Part shown: positions 49,294 to 58,277 of the stretch, piece after piece
Layout of the letters: every line of letters begins with the position of its first letter
Numbering within the stretch: the first letter of the stretch is position 1
Assembly (NCBI RefSeq): GCF_011043555.1
Contig: NZ_JAAKGS010000002.1
Span: forward strand, 682,001-746,000
Source: Sphingobacterium sp. SGR-19
GTDB lineage: Bacteria > Bacteroidota > Bacteroidia > Sphingobacteriales > Sphingobacteriaceae
DNA length: 64,000 nucleotides
Direction of reading: 5' to 3'
Position numbers and translations under genes: made by a program
The notes under the pieces: model-generated
Told to the model about the DNA's origin: nothing
The model's input: the letters and a program-made list of their open reading frames with translations, nothing else
Database searches by the model: none

Positions 49294-51003
49294 ATGTATA
49301 AAATTTTTGCGAGTATACTTTTAGTCAGTTTGAATCTACAGGGGCTTTTTGCACAGCAGGCCGGAATCATCAATTATAATGATGACAAGGATGTAAAGCT
49401 TCTTTTCGACTATTACCATCATAATTTGCCCTCGACCAAAGTGGGTAATCATATTGTTACCGGAAGCTGGTTAGATTCGGATGGACGGTATGGTTGGAAT
49501 GATTTCGTGCATACCAATACACTTGACCATGCTTATACTATCCTTTCCAAAGAGTATTCGATTTCCATGGGCCGGTCTCCATATAGTGAGCAGCTTTTGA
49601 AAGGTTTTGATGGCGTGGTAATTTTTGCGGCAGATAACCCGGAGTTAATAGCTGGCGCTAAAGTGATCAGCGATCAAGAAATTTCTGTGTTAGAAAAGTT
49701 CGTGGAGGAGGGAGGAAGTTTGATGCTGATGTTGAATGCGATGGTAGAGGATCGTTTTAGTGAATCTTTTGAAACCAACCAGGTTAAAAAGTTGCTACGA
49801 AAGTTTGGTTTAGCATGGAACAATGACGACACCCATTATTCAGACAATGTCATACCGACAGGACATCCCTATTTCTATGATGTTCCGGTATTTCATTATG
49901 GCGCAGGATGTACCCTTAACATATTGCCGGAAGCTAAAAATCCAGAAGTTTTATTGGATGTCTACTCGGACAGCACGTACACGGATCGTTCTGTATCTGG
50001 GCCTGGTATCGTGTTGGTTCGCCCGGGTAAAGGAAAGGTAATACTGGTTGGTGATGCAGGATCTTGGACGGGAAATATATCCCGGCCGTGGGCAGACAAC
50101 GGAAAGATATTGCAGCAATTGTTTCGATATATGAAGCCGGACAGGGGAATCCGTCCAGCTGTCTATGAACGAGATAGACCTCTTTATTATGAAGTTACCG
50201 TGACGGGGCTACAAGCTGTCCCGGGCGGAAATTCGCTGTCCAAAATATCCCATCCAAAGTACCGGATGTTTTCGCCAAGACCGACCACCGACATGCCCTA
50301 TTTCGAAGCTTCTGCGGATTTGAAAGTGACCGCAGAGAGAGATACCGTTTTAAATGCTTTTTATACCAATATCGACGTGCAGGATTTCAAATGGTTTGAT
50401 CAATCGGTATCGGATAGAAAAAAGCAATCTGTTTCTATGGTGATTAGTAGACAAGGTAAAGTTTCTAATGTCCATTCGGAAGGTTGGTATGCGCAATGGC
50501 TGTCAGCGGATTTACCGATCATTTCTGCGTTGTCGCCTGTTGATGGTTTGCGACCCGCTGATAGCTGGCAATCGGAAGAAAGTCTCCGTGTGCCAGCTTT
50601 GCGTGCAACCGATTTGCCGAGTATGAAAACGGTAGATGTCGATATCCTTTATGCAAAAGATACCGTGTATTTAGGGCAGTCGTGTCGTTATCTGGTTTCT
50701 TCGGGTGAGGCGTGGCTTTCGGATTGGGATATCAAAATAGAAGACCTGCTTCCAAAGGAAGAGATTCAGCGCGTTGGGGGATCTAATTATCATTATTTAA
50801 ATAAAAGAGGTGGCAAAATATTGTTCAAAAGGGAGCAGTTTGTAGATGGTATAACGGGTCATGTTGTGGAAGCACGCTTGCAAACAAGAATCATATCCTG
50901 GATACAGGACAAACGAAAGCCCATCGCTAAAAGTAATCTTGATAAGGACAATGAAACCATCATTTCTTTGGCTACGATCACGACATTTAAACTGAAGCAA
51001 TAA
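49294..51003 (+). CDS. Secreted protein with DUF4350/GATase-like N-terminal fold
   Basis: A 569-residue protein with a type I signal peptide ending LFAQQ. Residues 20-290 look like an alternating alpha/beta GATase1-like or DUF4350 domain (YSEQLLKGFDGVVIFAADNP, EISVLEKFVEEGGSLMLMLN, GPGIVLVRPGKGKVILVGDA). No clear Cys-His-Glu triad is visible. Residues 300-560 are beta-rich and unassigned. It may be a non-catalytic carbohydrate- or ligand-binding protein. Last gene of the first SusCD block. Confidence 0.6.
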   Translation: MYKIFASILLVSLNLQGLFAQQAGIINYNDDKDVKLLFDYYHHNLPSTKVGNHIVTGSWLDSDGRYGWNDFVHTNTLDHAYTILSKEYSISMGRSPYSEQLLKGFDGVVIFAADNPELIAGAKVISDQEISVLEKFVEEGGSLMLMLNAMVEDRFSESFETNQVKKLLRKFGLAWNNDDTHYSDNVIPTGHPYFYDVPVFHYGAGCTLNILPEAKNPEVLLDVYSDSTYTDRSVSGPGIVLVRPGKGKVILVGDAGSWTGNISRPWADNGKILQQLFRYMKPDRGIRPAVYERDRPLYYEVTVTGLQAVPGGNSLSKISHPKYRMFSPRPTTDMPYFEASADLKVTAERDTVLNAFYTNIDVQDFKWFDQSVSDRKKQSVSMVISRQGKVSNVHSEGWYAQWLSADLPIISALSPVDGLRPADSWQSEESLRVPALRATDLPSMKTVDVDILYAKDTVYLGQSCRYLVSSGEAWLSDWDIKIEDLLPKEEIQRVGGSNYHYLNKRGGKILFKREQFVDGITGHVVEARLQTRIISWIQDKRKPIAKSNLDKDNETIISLATITTFKLKQ

Positions 51004-51086
51004 AAATAAGATATCGAGCTTTTTTAATTGAAATATTGTATCGGTAATCTACATAAAAGTAGTAGAATTGAGGAGCGGTTTAGGCC

Positions 51087-51094
51087 TAAATTTG
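51087..51094 (+). promoter_or_regulatory. Possible internal promoter before the second SusC gene
   Basis: TAAATTTG fits TAnnTTTG, 38 bases before the ATG at 51133, within a 129-base gap. It would allow separate expression of the second SusCD block. Confidence 0.35.
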
Positions 51095-51132
51095 GTAATG
51101 TAATAATACTTATAATCAGCTCCCTTACAATT

Positions 51133-54100
51133 ATGATTAGAAATATACAATTGAAATTAAGCAAATCATCGTCCAATAAAGAGGATACCATAAGTTGTAG
51201 TATGTATCTAAATCGGATAGCATTACTATTATTTTTTGTGTGTTCCAGTTTCCTGTCGTATGCACAAACAACGGTTACGGGGAAGGTAGTAGATCAGGAT
51301 AAAAACCCGCTATCAAGTGTTACGATTACAGAGAAAGGAACCCAAAACGGAACATCTACCGGAGAAGATGGAACCTTTAGCTTAGCAGTAAACTCGAACC
51401 AAAGTATGTTGGTCATTAGCGCTATAGGAAAGAAAGCCATCGAAGTGCCTGCATCTAGTGCTACACTTGCAGCTATTTCCCTTGAAAATGATGATACCAA
51501 TATTGAGGAGGTATTGGTAGTCGGTTATGGTACGCAATCCAGAGAAACTTTAACAACAGCTATTTCCAAAATGGATGAAAAGGTGTTGGAGAATGTTTCT
51601 TTTGCCAATCCGGCATCAGCTTTACAAGGAACGGTATCGGGGGTTCGGGTTCAAAGCACCTCAGGACAACCGGGTGCTGCACCACGGGTAATTATTCGCG
51701 GTGGTACATCCATTAACAATCCGAACGGTGCTAGTCCTTTGTATATCATCGATGGTGTTATCCGTTCCAACATGAACGATATCAATGCGGATGATATTGC
51801 TTCCATGCAAGTATTAAAAGATGCCGCCTCTACGTCTATTTATGGAGCTAGAGGATCAAACGGGGTTGTCATCATTACCACCAAATCTGGTGATGCTAAC
51901 CGGACTAAAATTGAATATTCCTATAATTTATCATCTTCTAACGTAGGCAAATTGTATGATATGGCTTCTGCGCGAGATTATATCTATTATGCTCGTGTTG
52001 GTGCGCAGGTTGCCGAGCGTAAAGTACCCGGTTCCATCAATGTTTTAACACAGCCGATTGGGTTTGGTACCGGTAATGACCTGACCAATAATACCGGTTT
52101 TACAACACAATATTTAACGGATGCGAATAAGCATAAATTGAATGAGGGATGGCAATCGATGACGGATCCGATCGATCCCAGTAAAACGATTATCTTCCAA
52201 GAAACCAACTGGCAAGATATCTTATTTCAAAATAGTATATCCCATGATCACCACCTGGCAGTATCTGGCGGTACAGATCGTGCTACCGTAAATGCAAGCA
52301 TTGGTTATATGAAGAGCGATGGTATCGCCATTACAACGTTCTATGACCGTATTTCAGCAAACTTGAATTCGGACTTAAAGGTTAATGATAAATTGACCGT
52401 GAATGGCAAGATGATGTACAGTTATTCGACCAATAATACTGTTTATAGCGATGAATCATTGTTTTTCAGAGCAGCTGGCTTAGCGCCAACCGCTAAGTAT
52501 ACCTTTGAAGACGGCACGTTAGCTCCTGGACAAAGTAGGAATACAGGAAATCCGGTTTATCATTTGAATAAAAGAGATAATAAATCGGGTACGGAGAATT
52601 TAACCTTAGCACTTTCTGCTGATTGGAAACCAATCGAAGGCTTAACCATTTCTCCGCAGGTTTCTCTCTACAAAGTAACGGGTGATAATTACGTCTTTAC
52701 CCATGCGTACATGAATGGGGTTGGTAATGTCAATACGACCCGACCGGCATCTTCTGCCTACAATAAAAACATGCAGACCCAGGCGGACCTAATTGCTAAT
52801 TATACAAAAAGCTATGGCAACCATACTTTCGAGGCTATGGGAGGTTTCTCCTATTTCAGAAGATATATATTTGGTCTTACTGCATCTGGTCAAGGAGCAG
52901 CAACGGATTTGATCCCTACCTTGAATGCATCTTCTACCCCTGTTTCCGTAGGTGGAAATGAAACCTTATTTGCTATGGTAGGATATTTCTCCCGCTTGAA
53001 CTATAATTATGCACAGAAGTATTTGCTTTCCTTAACGGCAAGATATGATGGGGCGTCTAACCTAGGTGCCAACTACCGTTGGGGTTTCTTCCCCGGTGTT
53101 TCAGTGGGATGGAATATGCATAAGGAAGATTTCTTTGCGAATGCACAACCTTACTTATCAACTTTAAAATTACGAGCTAGTTATGGGGTGAACGGTAATA
53201 TTTCAGGATTGTCAGATTTCCATGCGCAGGGATCTTATGCGGTAGGGAGTCGATATCTGGACGAATCTGCGGTGCAGAATACCGTTTTGGCTAACCCTAA
53301 CTTGAAGTGGGAACAATCCAAAACGTTAGATTTTGGGGTAGATTTAGGCTTTATGGACAATCGGTTCAACATCTTATTCGATTACTACAATAGAAGAACG
53401 GATGACCTGATCACAAACTTGACGTTACCTCCATCAACAGGATTCTCGAGTATTTCAACCAATCTGGGGAGCCTTCAAAATAAGGGTATTGAATTGGAAT
53501 TGAATGCAGATGTCTTACCAAGAACCTCCGCATTAGGCTGGAATGTTGGTTTCAATATCTCCACGACCAAGACCAAGATATTGAAACTACCTGACAATGG
53601 GGTATTGAATAATCGTGTGGGTGGTGTGTATGTTTGGGATAATGCTTCAAACGGTTATGCTTGGATGGGTGGATTGCAAGAGGGTGGCCGTATAGGGGAC
53701 TTCTATGGTTGGCAACAAGATGGTATCTATCGTACCGATGCTGAAGCTGCAAATGCACCAGTGGATTTAACCATGCCTTTTGCTGACAAGACCAAGTATG
53801 GAGGCGATGTAAACTACGCGGATTTAGATCGTAATGATACCCTGGATACACGTGATTTAACGTATCTGGGAAATCCTTATCCAACGGTTACGGGTGGTTT
53901 TTCTACTTCTGTAAACTATAAAGGTTTCTCTTTTTATGCCCGTATGGATTACACGAAAGGACATACGATCTATAACTATGCGAAAATCTTCTTAAGCGGC
54001 CATTGGGCTTCAGACTTAAATATACCTCAAGAAATGATTGATAGGGGATGGAAGCAAGATGGAGATATAGCTGATCGTCCGCAATATATACCGGGAACAG

Positions 54101-54387
54101 CCAATTACAGTTACTGGAGAGGGAGTGCTTATCACTTATCTTCCACCAACTCTGCGTTCTACGAGAAAGGTGATTTTCTGACCCTGCGTGAAGTGACCAT
54201 AGCTTATCAGTTTCCTTCCGCGTGGACCGAACGTATTAAACTAAAAAACGTACGTGTGAATGTGACGGGTAGCAATCTCTACTATTTCACAAACTACACT
54301 GGGATGAATCCGGAGGATGGAGGTACCGATCGAGGGCGTTATCCTGTTCCTCGTAATTTCGCTGTTGGACTGAAAGCAGCATTTTAA
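51133..54387 (+). CDS. SusC/RagA-family TonB-dependent transporter 2
   Basis: About 1084 residues from the ATG at 51133; an alternative ATG at 51202 starts directly at the signal peptide MYLNRIALLLFFVCSSFLS. Domains: carboxypeptidase-regulatory-like (VTGKVVDQDKNPLSSVTITE), TonB-box-like IEEVLVVGYGTQSRETLTTA, plug with SIYGARGSNGVVIITTKSG, and a barrel ending FAVGLKAAF. Typical SusC. It pairs with the SusD at 54414 and lies before the glycosidase genes, so it probably imports their products. Confidence 0.94.
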   Translation: MIRNIQLKLSKSSSNKEDTISCSMYLNRIALLLFFVCSSFLSYAQTTVTGKVVDQDKNPLSSVTITEKGTQNGTSTGEDGTFSLAVNSNQSMLVISAIGKKAIEVPASSATLAAISLENDDTNIEEVLVVGYGTQSRETLTTAISKMDEKVLENVSFANPASALQGTVSGVRVQSTSGQPGAAPRVIIRGGTSINNPNGASPLYIIDGVIRSNMNDINADDIASMQVLKDAASTSIYGARGSNGVVIITTKSGDANRTKIEYSYNLSSSNVGKLYDMASARDYIYYARVGAQVAERKVPGSINVLTQPIGFGTGNDLTNNTGFTTQYLTDANKHKLNEGWQSMTDPIDPSKTIIFQETNWQDILFQNSISHDHHLAVSGGTDRATVNASIGYMKSDGIAITTFYDRISANLNSDLKVNDKLTVNGKMMYSYSTNNTVYSDESLFFRAAGLAPTAKYTFEDGTLAPGQSRNTGNPVYHLNKRDNKSGTENLTLALSADWKPIEGLTISPQVSLYKVTGDNYVFTHAYMNGVGNVNTTRPASSAYNKNMQTQADLIANYTKSYGNHTFEAMGGFSYFRRYIFGLTASGQGAATDLIPTLNASSTPVSVGGNETLFAMVGYFSRLNYNYAQKYLLSLTARYDGASNLGANYRWGFFPGVSVGWNMHKEDFFANAQPYLSTLKLRASYGVNGNISGLSDFHAQGSYAVGSRYLDESAVQNTVLANPNLKWEQSKTLDFGVDLGFMDNRFNILFDYYNRRTDDLITNLTLPPSTGFSSISTNLGSLQNKGIELELNADVLPRTSALGWNVGFNISTTKTKILKLPDNGVLNNRVGGVYVWDNASNGYAWMGGLQEGGRIGDFYGWQQDGIYRTDAEAANAPVDLTMPFADKTKYGGDVNYADLDRNDTLDTRDLTYLGNPYPTVTGGFSTSVNYKGFSFYARMDYTKGHTIYNYAKIFLSGHWASDLNIPQEMIDRGWKQDGDIADRPQYIPGTANYSYWRGSAYHLSSTNSAFYEKGDFLTLREVTIAYQFPSAWTERIKLKNVRVNVTGSNLYYFTNYTGMNPEDGGTDRGRYPVPRNFAVGLKAAF

Positions 54388-54413
54388 TTCGTACACGTAA
54401 ATTAAACAAGGTT

Positions 54414-55871
54414 ATGAAAAAATCAATCATAAAATTAGGGTTATTAGCGGCTGTACTTTCTTTTCAGACAGGCTGTAATACATCTTTAGAATTAGATCCA
54501 ACGAGCGTGATCACCAATGAATCTTTCTGGAAGACGGAAGATGATGCAAGAGGTGGATTAACAAGTTTATATGTCAAACAACGTAGTCTGGCAAGTTTAA
54601 ATTTATTCATCTGGGGGGAGGCTCGTAGTGAGGTGATGGAATGGGGGAAAGTGAGTGGAACGCTGGATTACGATCGTTATTACCTGAATACATTGAACAG
54701 TGTTTCTGCAGGTCCTTCCTGGCAAGCTGTTTACTCGGCTATCAATGATGCAAATTTGATTTTAAAGTACGTTCCGGATATTTCGTTTGCGAACGAGACG
54801 AACAAAAATGATCTTTTAGCACAAGCGTATGTTTCCCGCGCATTCCTTTACTTTGTGCTGGTAAAAACATGGGGAGAAGTACCTATCCGTACGGAACCGG
54901 TGGAGGGTGCAGAACCGGACGTAATCCAAAAGGTAAGATCATCTCAAGAAGATGTTTTCACGCTTATCAAAGATGATTTGGAAAAAGCAAATGCACTGTT
55001 TTCCAGCTATGGTTTTATCAAAAGTAGAAACTACTGGTCTAAGGCTGGTGTCCAGGCACTGAAAGCGGATGTTTATTTATGGACTGCCAAGCGGTTAAAT
55101 GGTGGAAATGCGGACTTCCAAACGGCGCTTACCGCTTGCGATGAAGTCGCTAAAGCAGATGTTTCTTTATTACCTAACTATGCTGATCTATTCGAATACG
55201 AAAATAAGAACAACAAAGAAGTGATTATGGCTATTGGGAATAAGGAATTCGAGGTGGGGAATAATTACTTCTTTAATCTTTACTCTGCTCGTTTGCCAAA
55301 TGAGATAGATCCGACGACCAATGAGATCATTGGCCAGACTGCAGGTGGTATGGTTTGGACGGTAACAGATTTGGCTAAGAATCAATTCCAAGATGGAGAT
55401 TTAAGAAAAGCAGCTTCGGTATTGGATATGCCAGCGCCGGGATTCTATCCGACCTTAATCTTAAAAGGCAGGGGAACAGTAATTTCTGGTGTGCGTTATT
55501 TCACCAGTGATTTTGTGATCTACCGTTATGCGGATGTACTGCTGATGAAAGCAGAAGCGAAAAATGGATTAGGTCAAGACCCTTCCATTGAAATGAACCT
55601 CGTGAGACAAAGAGCCTACGGGGCTGCTTATGAAGCCCATAAATTTGTAAATGGCAGTACCGTACAGAACGATCAAGCTATACTACAGGAACGATTATTG
55701 GAATTGATGTTTGAGGGTAAACGTTGGTGGGATTTGGTTCGTTTCCATAAAGCATTTGAACTCGTGCCTACCTTAGAAGGAAAGGCTGACCAGAAACACC
55801 TGGAATATTTCCCGATCTCGGAACAAGTATTAAGTTTGGAACCGTTGGTTGAACAAACTGATGGGTATTAA
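54414..55871 (+). CDS. SusD/RagB-family surface lipoprotein 2
   Basis: A 485-residue SusD of usual length. Lipobox SFQTGC (Cys21), then LELDPTSVITNESFWKTEDD, the N-terminal SusD pattern. Helical repeats (LAQAYVSRAFLYFVLVKTWG) and the C-terminal run LMFEGKRWWDLVRFHKAFEL are present. It is the substrate-binding lid for transporter 2 and starts 26 bases after it. Confidence 0.94.
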   Translation: MKKSIIKLGLLAAVLSFQTGCNTSLELDPTSVITNESFWKTEDDARGGLTSLYVKQRSLASLNLFIWGEARSEVMEWGKVSGTLDYDRYYLNTLNSVSAGPSWQAVYSAINDANLILKYVPDISFANETNKNDLLAQAYVSRAFLYFVLVKTWGEVPIRTEPVEGAEPDVIQKVRSSQEDVFTLIKDDLEKANALFSSYGFIKSRNYWSKAGVQALKADVYLWTAKRLNGGNADFQTALTACDEVAKADVSLLPNYADLFEYENKNNKEVIMAIGNKEFEVGNNYFFNLYSARLPNEIDPTTNEIIGQTAGGMVWTVTDLAKNQFQDGDLRKAASVLDMPAPGFYPTLILKGRGTVISGVRYFTSDFVIYRYADVLLMKAEAKNGLGQDPSIEMNLVRQRAYGAAYEAHKFVNGSTVQNDQAILQERLLELMFEGKRWWDLVRFHKAFELVPTLEGKADQKHLEYFPISEQVLSLEPLVEQTDGY

Positions 55872-55899
55872 TATCTATGGAATAGCATAACTATTGAAC

Positions 55900-57069
55900 A
55901 TGATGAAAAAAAATAAAATAGTCGGATTAGCCTTAGCCATCTTGCTGTCTTCGCAAGTAGGTTTTGGACAATCGCACAGCATAAAGAAAGTGAAGGATAT
56001 CATTGTCTATCAAGATACATTGTTTTATAATGCTTTTCCTTCTGTGATAAAAAAGAAAGATGGTGAATTCCTTGTCGCGTTCCGGCAGGCTCCCAATCGT
56101 CGTATATTCGGTACCGAGAAGATTTCGCATGTGGATCATAATAGCTATCTGGTGACCTTAAAATCCAAAGACGGCGAGCAGTGGTCTACATCCCCAGAGT
56201 TACTCTACGCCCATGCATTTGGTGGGTCGCAAGATCCCTGTATGATTCAGCTGAAAGACGGTACATTGCTTTGTGCCAGCTATGGTTGGACAACTGTTGA
56301 TAAAAGTTTAGAAGTTCCAGAAAAGCCATTGTTTAATTCAGGTGGTTTTACTTTTCTGGGTGGGTACGTCATGCGATCAACCGATAAAGGGAAGAGCTGG
56401 CAAGGTCCTCATTATCCAGTCAACGTTCCGGATGAGAGACATTATGACCCCTTCGGACAGCCCATGTCGGCCTATAATCGCGGAGCGTTGTACGAAACAA
56501 AAGATGGCCGTGTGTTGTGGGTAGTGGCGGCACATGATCGCCCAGGCAAAACATCCAATTACCTATTGATCTCTCATGATAAGGGATTAACTTGGACGTA
56601 TTCGGGCGTGGTGGCAAAGGATGACAAGATCTCGTTCAACGAAACTTCGGTTTATGAAACACCAAAAGGGGATATCGTGGCATTTATGCGCACGGCGAGG
56701 TATGATGATCAAGCTTGTATCGCACGTTCTACTGATGGCGGAAAAACCTTCAAATGGGAAAGCATGGGATTTAAAGGGCATCCTTTACAGGCGATGCGAT
56801 TACCGGACGATAGGGTTTTCGTAGTTTATGGATATCGACACCAACCCTTCGGCATTCGTGCCCGGATTTTAAATGCAGAGTGTACCGATTTTGCGACGGC
56901 GGAGGAATTTGTAATCCGGGAGGACGGTGGCAGTTGGGATATCGGTTATCCTTGGTCTGTACAGTTGGACAAGAACAGGGTTTTGGTCGTTTATTATTAT
57001 AATCAAAACGATGGCCCACGATACATTGCAGGTAGTATTTTGGAAGTGGAACCTCAAAAAGGTAAGTAA
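55900..57069 (+). CDS. Secreted Asp-box (sialidase-superfamily) protein
   Basis: About 389 residues from the ATG at 55900 (the next ATG is adjacent). Type I signal peptide ends VGFGQS. Asp boxes are STDKGKSW, SHDKGLTW and STDGGKTF, giving a six-blade propeller. The position of the sialidase RIP motif reads NAFPSVIKKKDGEFLVAFRQ, so the standard catalytic Arg is not obvious. Conserved acidic and Arg residues (AFRQAPNRR, SQDPCMIQ, RTARYDDQ) could form another active site. It is unlike the two paralogues at 46255-49271. Could be a glycosidase of unassigned specificity. Confidence 0.75.
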   Translation: MMKKNKIVGLALAILLSSQVGFGQSHSIKKVKDIIVYQDTLFYNAFPSVIKKKDGEFLVAFRQAPNRRIFGTEKISHVDHNSYLVTLKSKDGEQWSTSPELLYAHAFGGSQDPCMIQLKDGTLLCASYGWTTVDKSLEVPEKPLFNSGGFTFLGGYVMRSTDKGKSWQGPHYPVNVPDERHYDPFGQPMSAYNRGALYETKDGRVLWVVAAHDRPGKTSNYLLISHDKGLTWTYSGVVAKDDKISFNETSVYETPKGDIVAFMRTARYDDQACIARSTDGGKTFKWESMGFKGHPLQAMRLPDDRVFVVYGYRHQPFGIRARILNAECTDFATAEEFVIREDGGSWDIGYPWSVQLDKNRVLVVYYYNQNDGPRYIAGSILEVEPQKGK

Positions 57070-57109
57070 ACGCATTCCAGAAGTGTTAGACTAAATTTTA
57101 ATAAATACC

Positions 57110-58231
57110 ATGAGAAATAGACATTTGAAATATGGCATGTTGCTTGCCATAACGGCCTGCTTTATAGGATGCGGAAAAGGCAGCAGTCCGGATAACAAGG
57201 ACGAAACGCTCCCGGAGCCGAAAGAGGAACCAAAGGAAGAGGTTCCGGGCAATTATACGAATCCGGTTTTTGAGCCGATATTAGCTGATCCGACGGTTAC
57301 CCGGGATCCCAGTACTGGCATTTTTTATGCCATTGGTACGTCAGACGATTGGGGTGACGGCAAAGGCCACCGGCTGATGCCGGTACTGAAGTCAACGGAT
57401 CTGGTGAACTGGACGATCGTGGGCGATGCCTTTTTGTCCAAACCAACGTGGAAAGCGGAAAGGGCTGCGGAAAGCTCGCTTTGGGCGGGAGACCTCGTCA
57501 AAGTCAATGGCATGTATCATCTTTATTATTCCTATTCCGCATGGGCAGACGCCAATCCCGCAATAGGTCTGGCCACGTCCCCCAGTCCGGCTGCGCCATT
57601 TGCGGATCAGGGTAAACTATTTTTCACCAGTGAGATCGGTGTGCCCAATTCCATCGATCCGCTATATTGGGAAGATGGAGAAAAGAAATATCTGTTTTGG
57701 GGAAGCTATAGTAATGCATCCAATCAAGGGACGTATGGCGTAGAACTGTCGGCAGACGGCAAATCGGTTCCTGACCTGAGCAAAAAGTTTAAGATCGCTG
57801 CCGGAGATTTCGAAGCGGTGGTGCTGCATAAACGGGACGGATATTACTATTTCTTTGGATCAAGAGGACATTGCTGTGACGGAGCAGCCAGTACATACCA
57901 TGTCCGGATTGCCCGGTCCACGACGCTCGCCGGACCCTATCTGGACAAAAACGGAAAGGATATCCGGGAACGTGGAAATGGGACCTTATTTCTGCAAGGT
58001 AACGACGTTTATGCCGGTCCCGGTCACAATGCGCGTTTGATCGCCGATGATGAGGGTACCGACTGGTTTATATACCATGCAATAGATAAAGAAAAGGCAA
58101 AAGTTTCTAGCGGAGCCACCCGAAGGGTGCTGATGCTGGATAAGATAACTTGGACGGATGGATGGCCGGTGATTGAAGGGAGTTCACCCAGTGTGACTGA
58201 AAAACCGGCACCGGTGTTTAAGAAGAAATAA
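57110..58231 (+). CDS. GH43-like glycoside hydrolase lipoprotein
   Basis: A 373-residue lipoprotein with lipobox CFIGC. After an acidic Pro/Glu-rich linker (25-45) comes a five-blade propeller of the GH43 type. Candidate catalytic residues are the base Asp in PILADPTVTRD, the pKa-modulating Asp in PNSIDPLYW, and the acid Glu in AGDFEAVVLHKRDGYYYFFG. GH43 enzymes usually release arabinose or xylose, but the family also has galactan-active members. A Cys pair (GHCCDGA) is unusual. The codon use is somewhat more GC-rich than its neighbours. Confidence 0.82.
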   Translation: MRNRHLKYGMLLAITACFIGCGKGSSPDNKDETLPEPKEEPKEEVPGNYTNPVFEPILADPTVTRDPSTGIFYAIGTSDDWGDGKGHRLMPVLKSTDLVNWTIVGDAFLSKPTWKAERAAESSLWAGDLVKVNGMYHLYYSYSAWADANPAIGLATSPSPAAPFADQGKLFFTSEIGVPNSIDPLYWEDGEKKYLFWGSYSNASNQGTYGVELSADGKSVPDLSKKFKIAAGDFEAVVLHKRDGYYYFFGSRGHCCDGAASTYHVRIARSTTLAGPYLDKNGKDIRERGNGTLFLQGNDVYAGPGHNARLIADDEGTDWFIYHAIDKEKAKVSSGATRRVLMLDKITWTDGWPVIEGSSPSVTEKPAPVFKKK

Positions 58232-58277
58232 ATAAATTCACAAGGATACGGTAGGCGTTGTAAGATAAATAGCAGAT

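Noticed and set aside
46255-57069. Reading the locus as a sialic acid utilisation cluster
   Set aside because: The Asp-box proteins lack a visible RIP motif, and no neuraminate lyase, epimerase or kinase gene is in the window.
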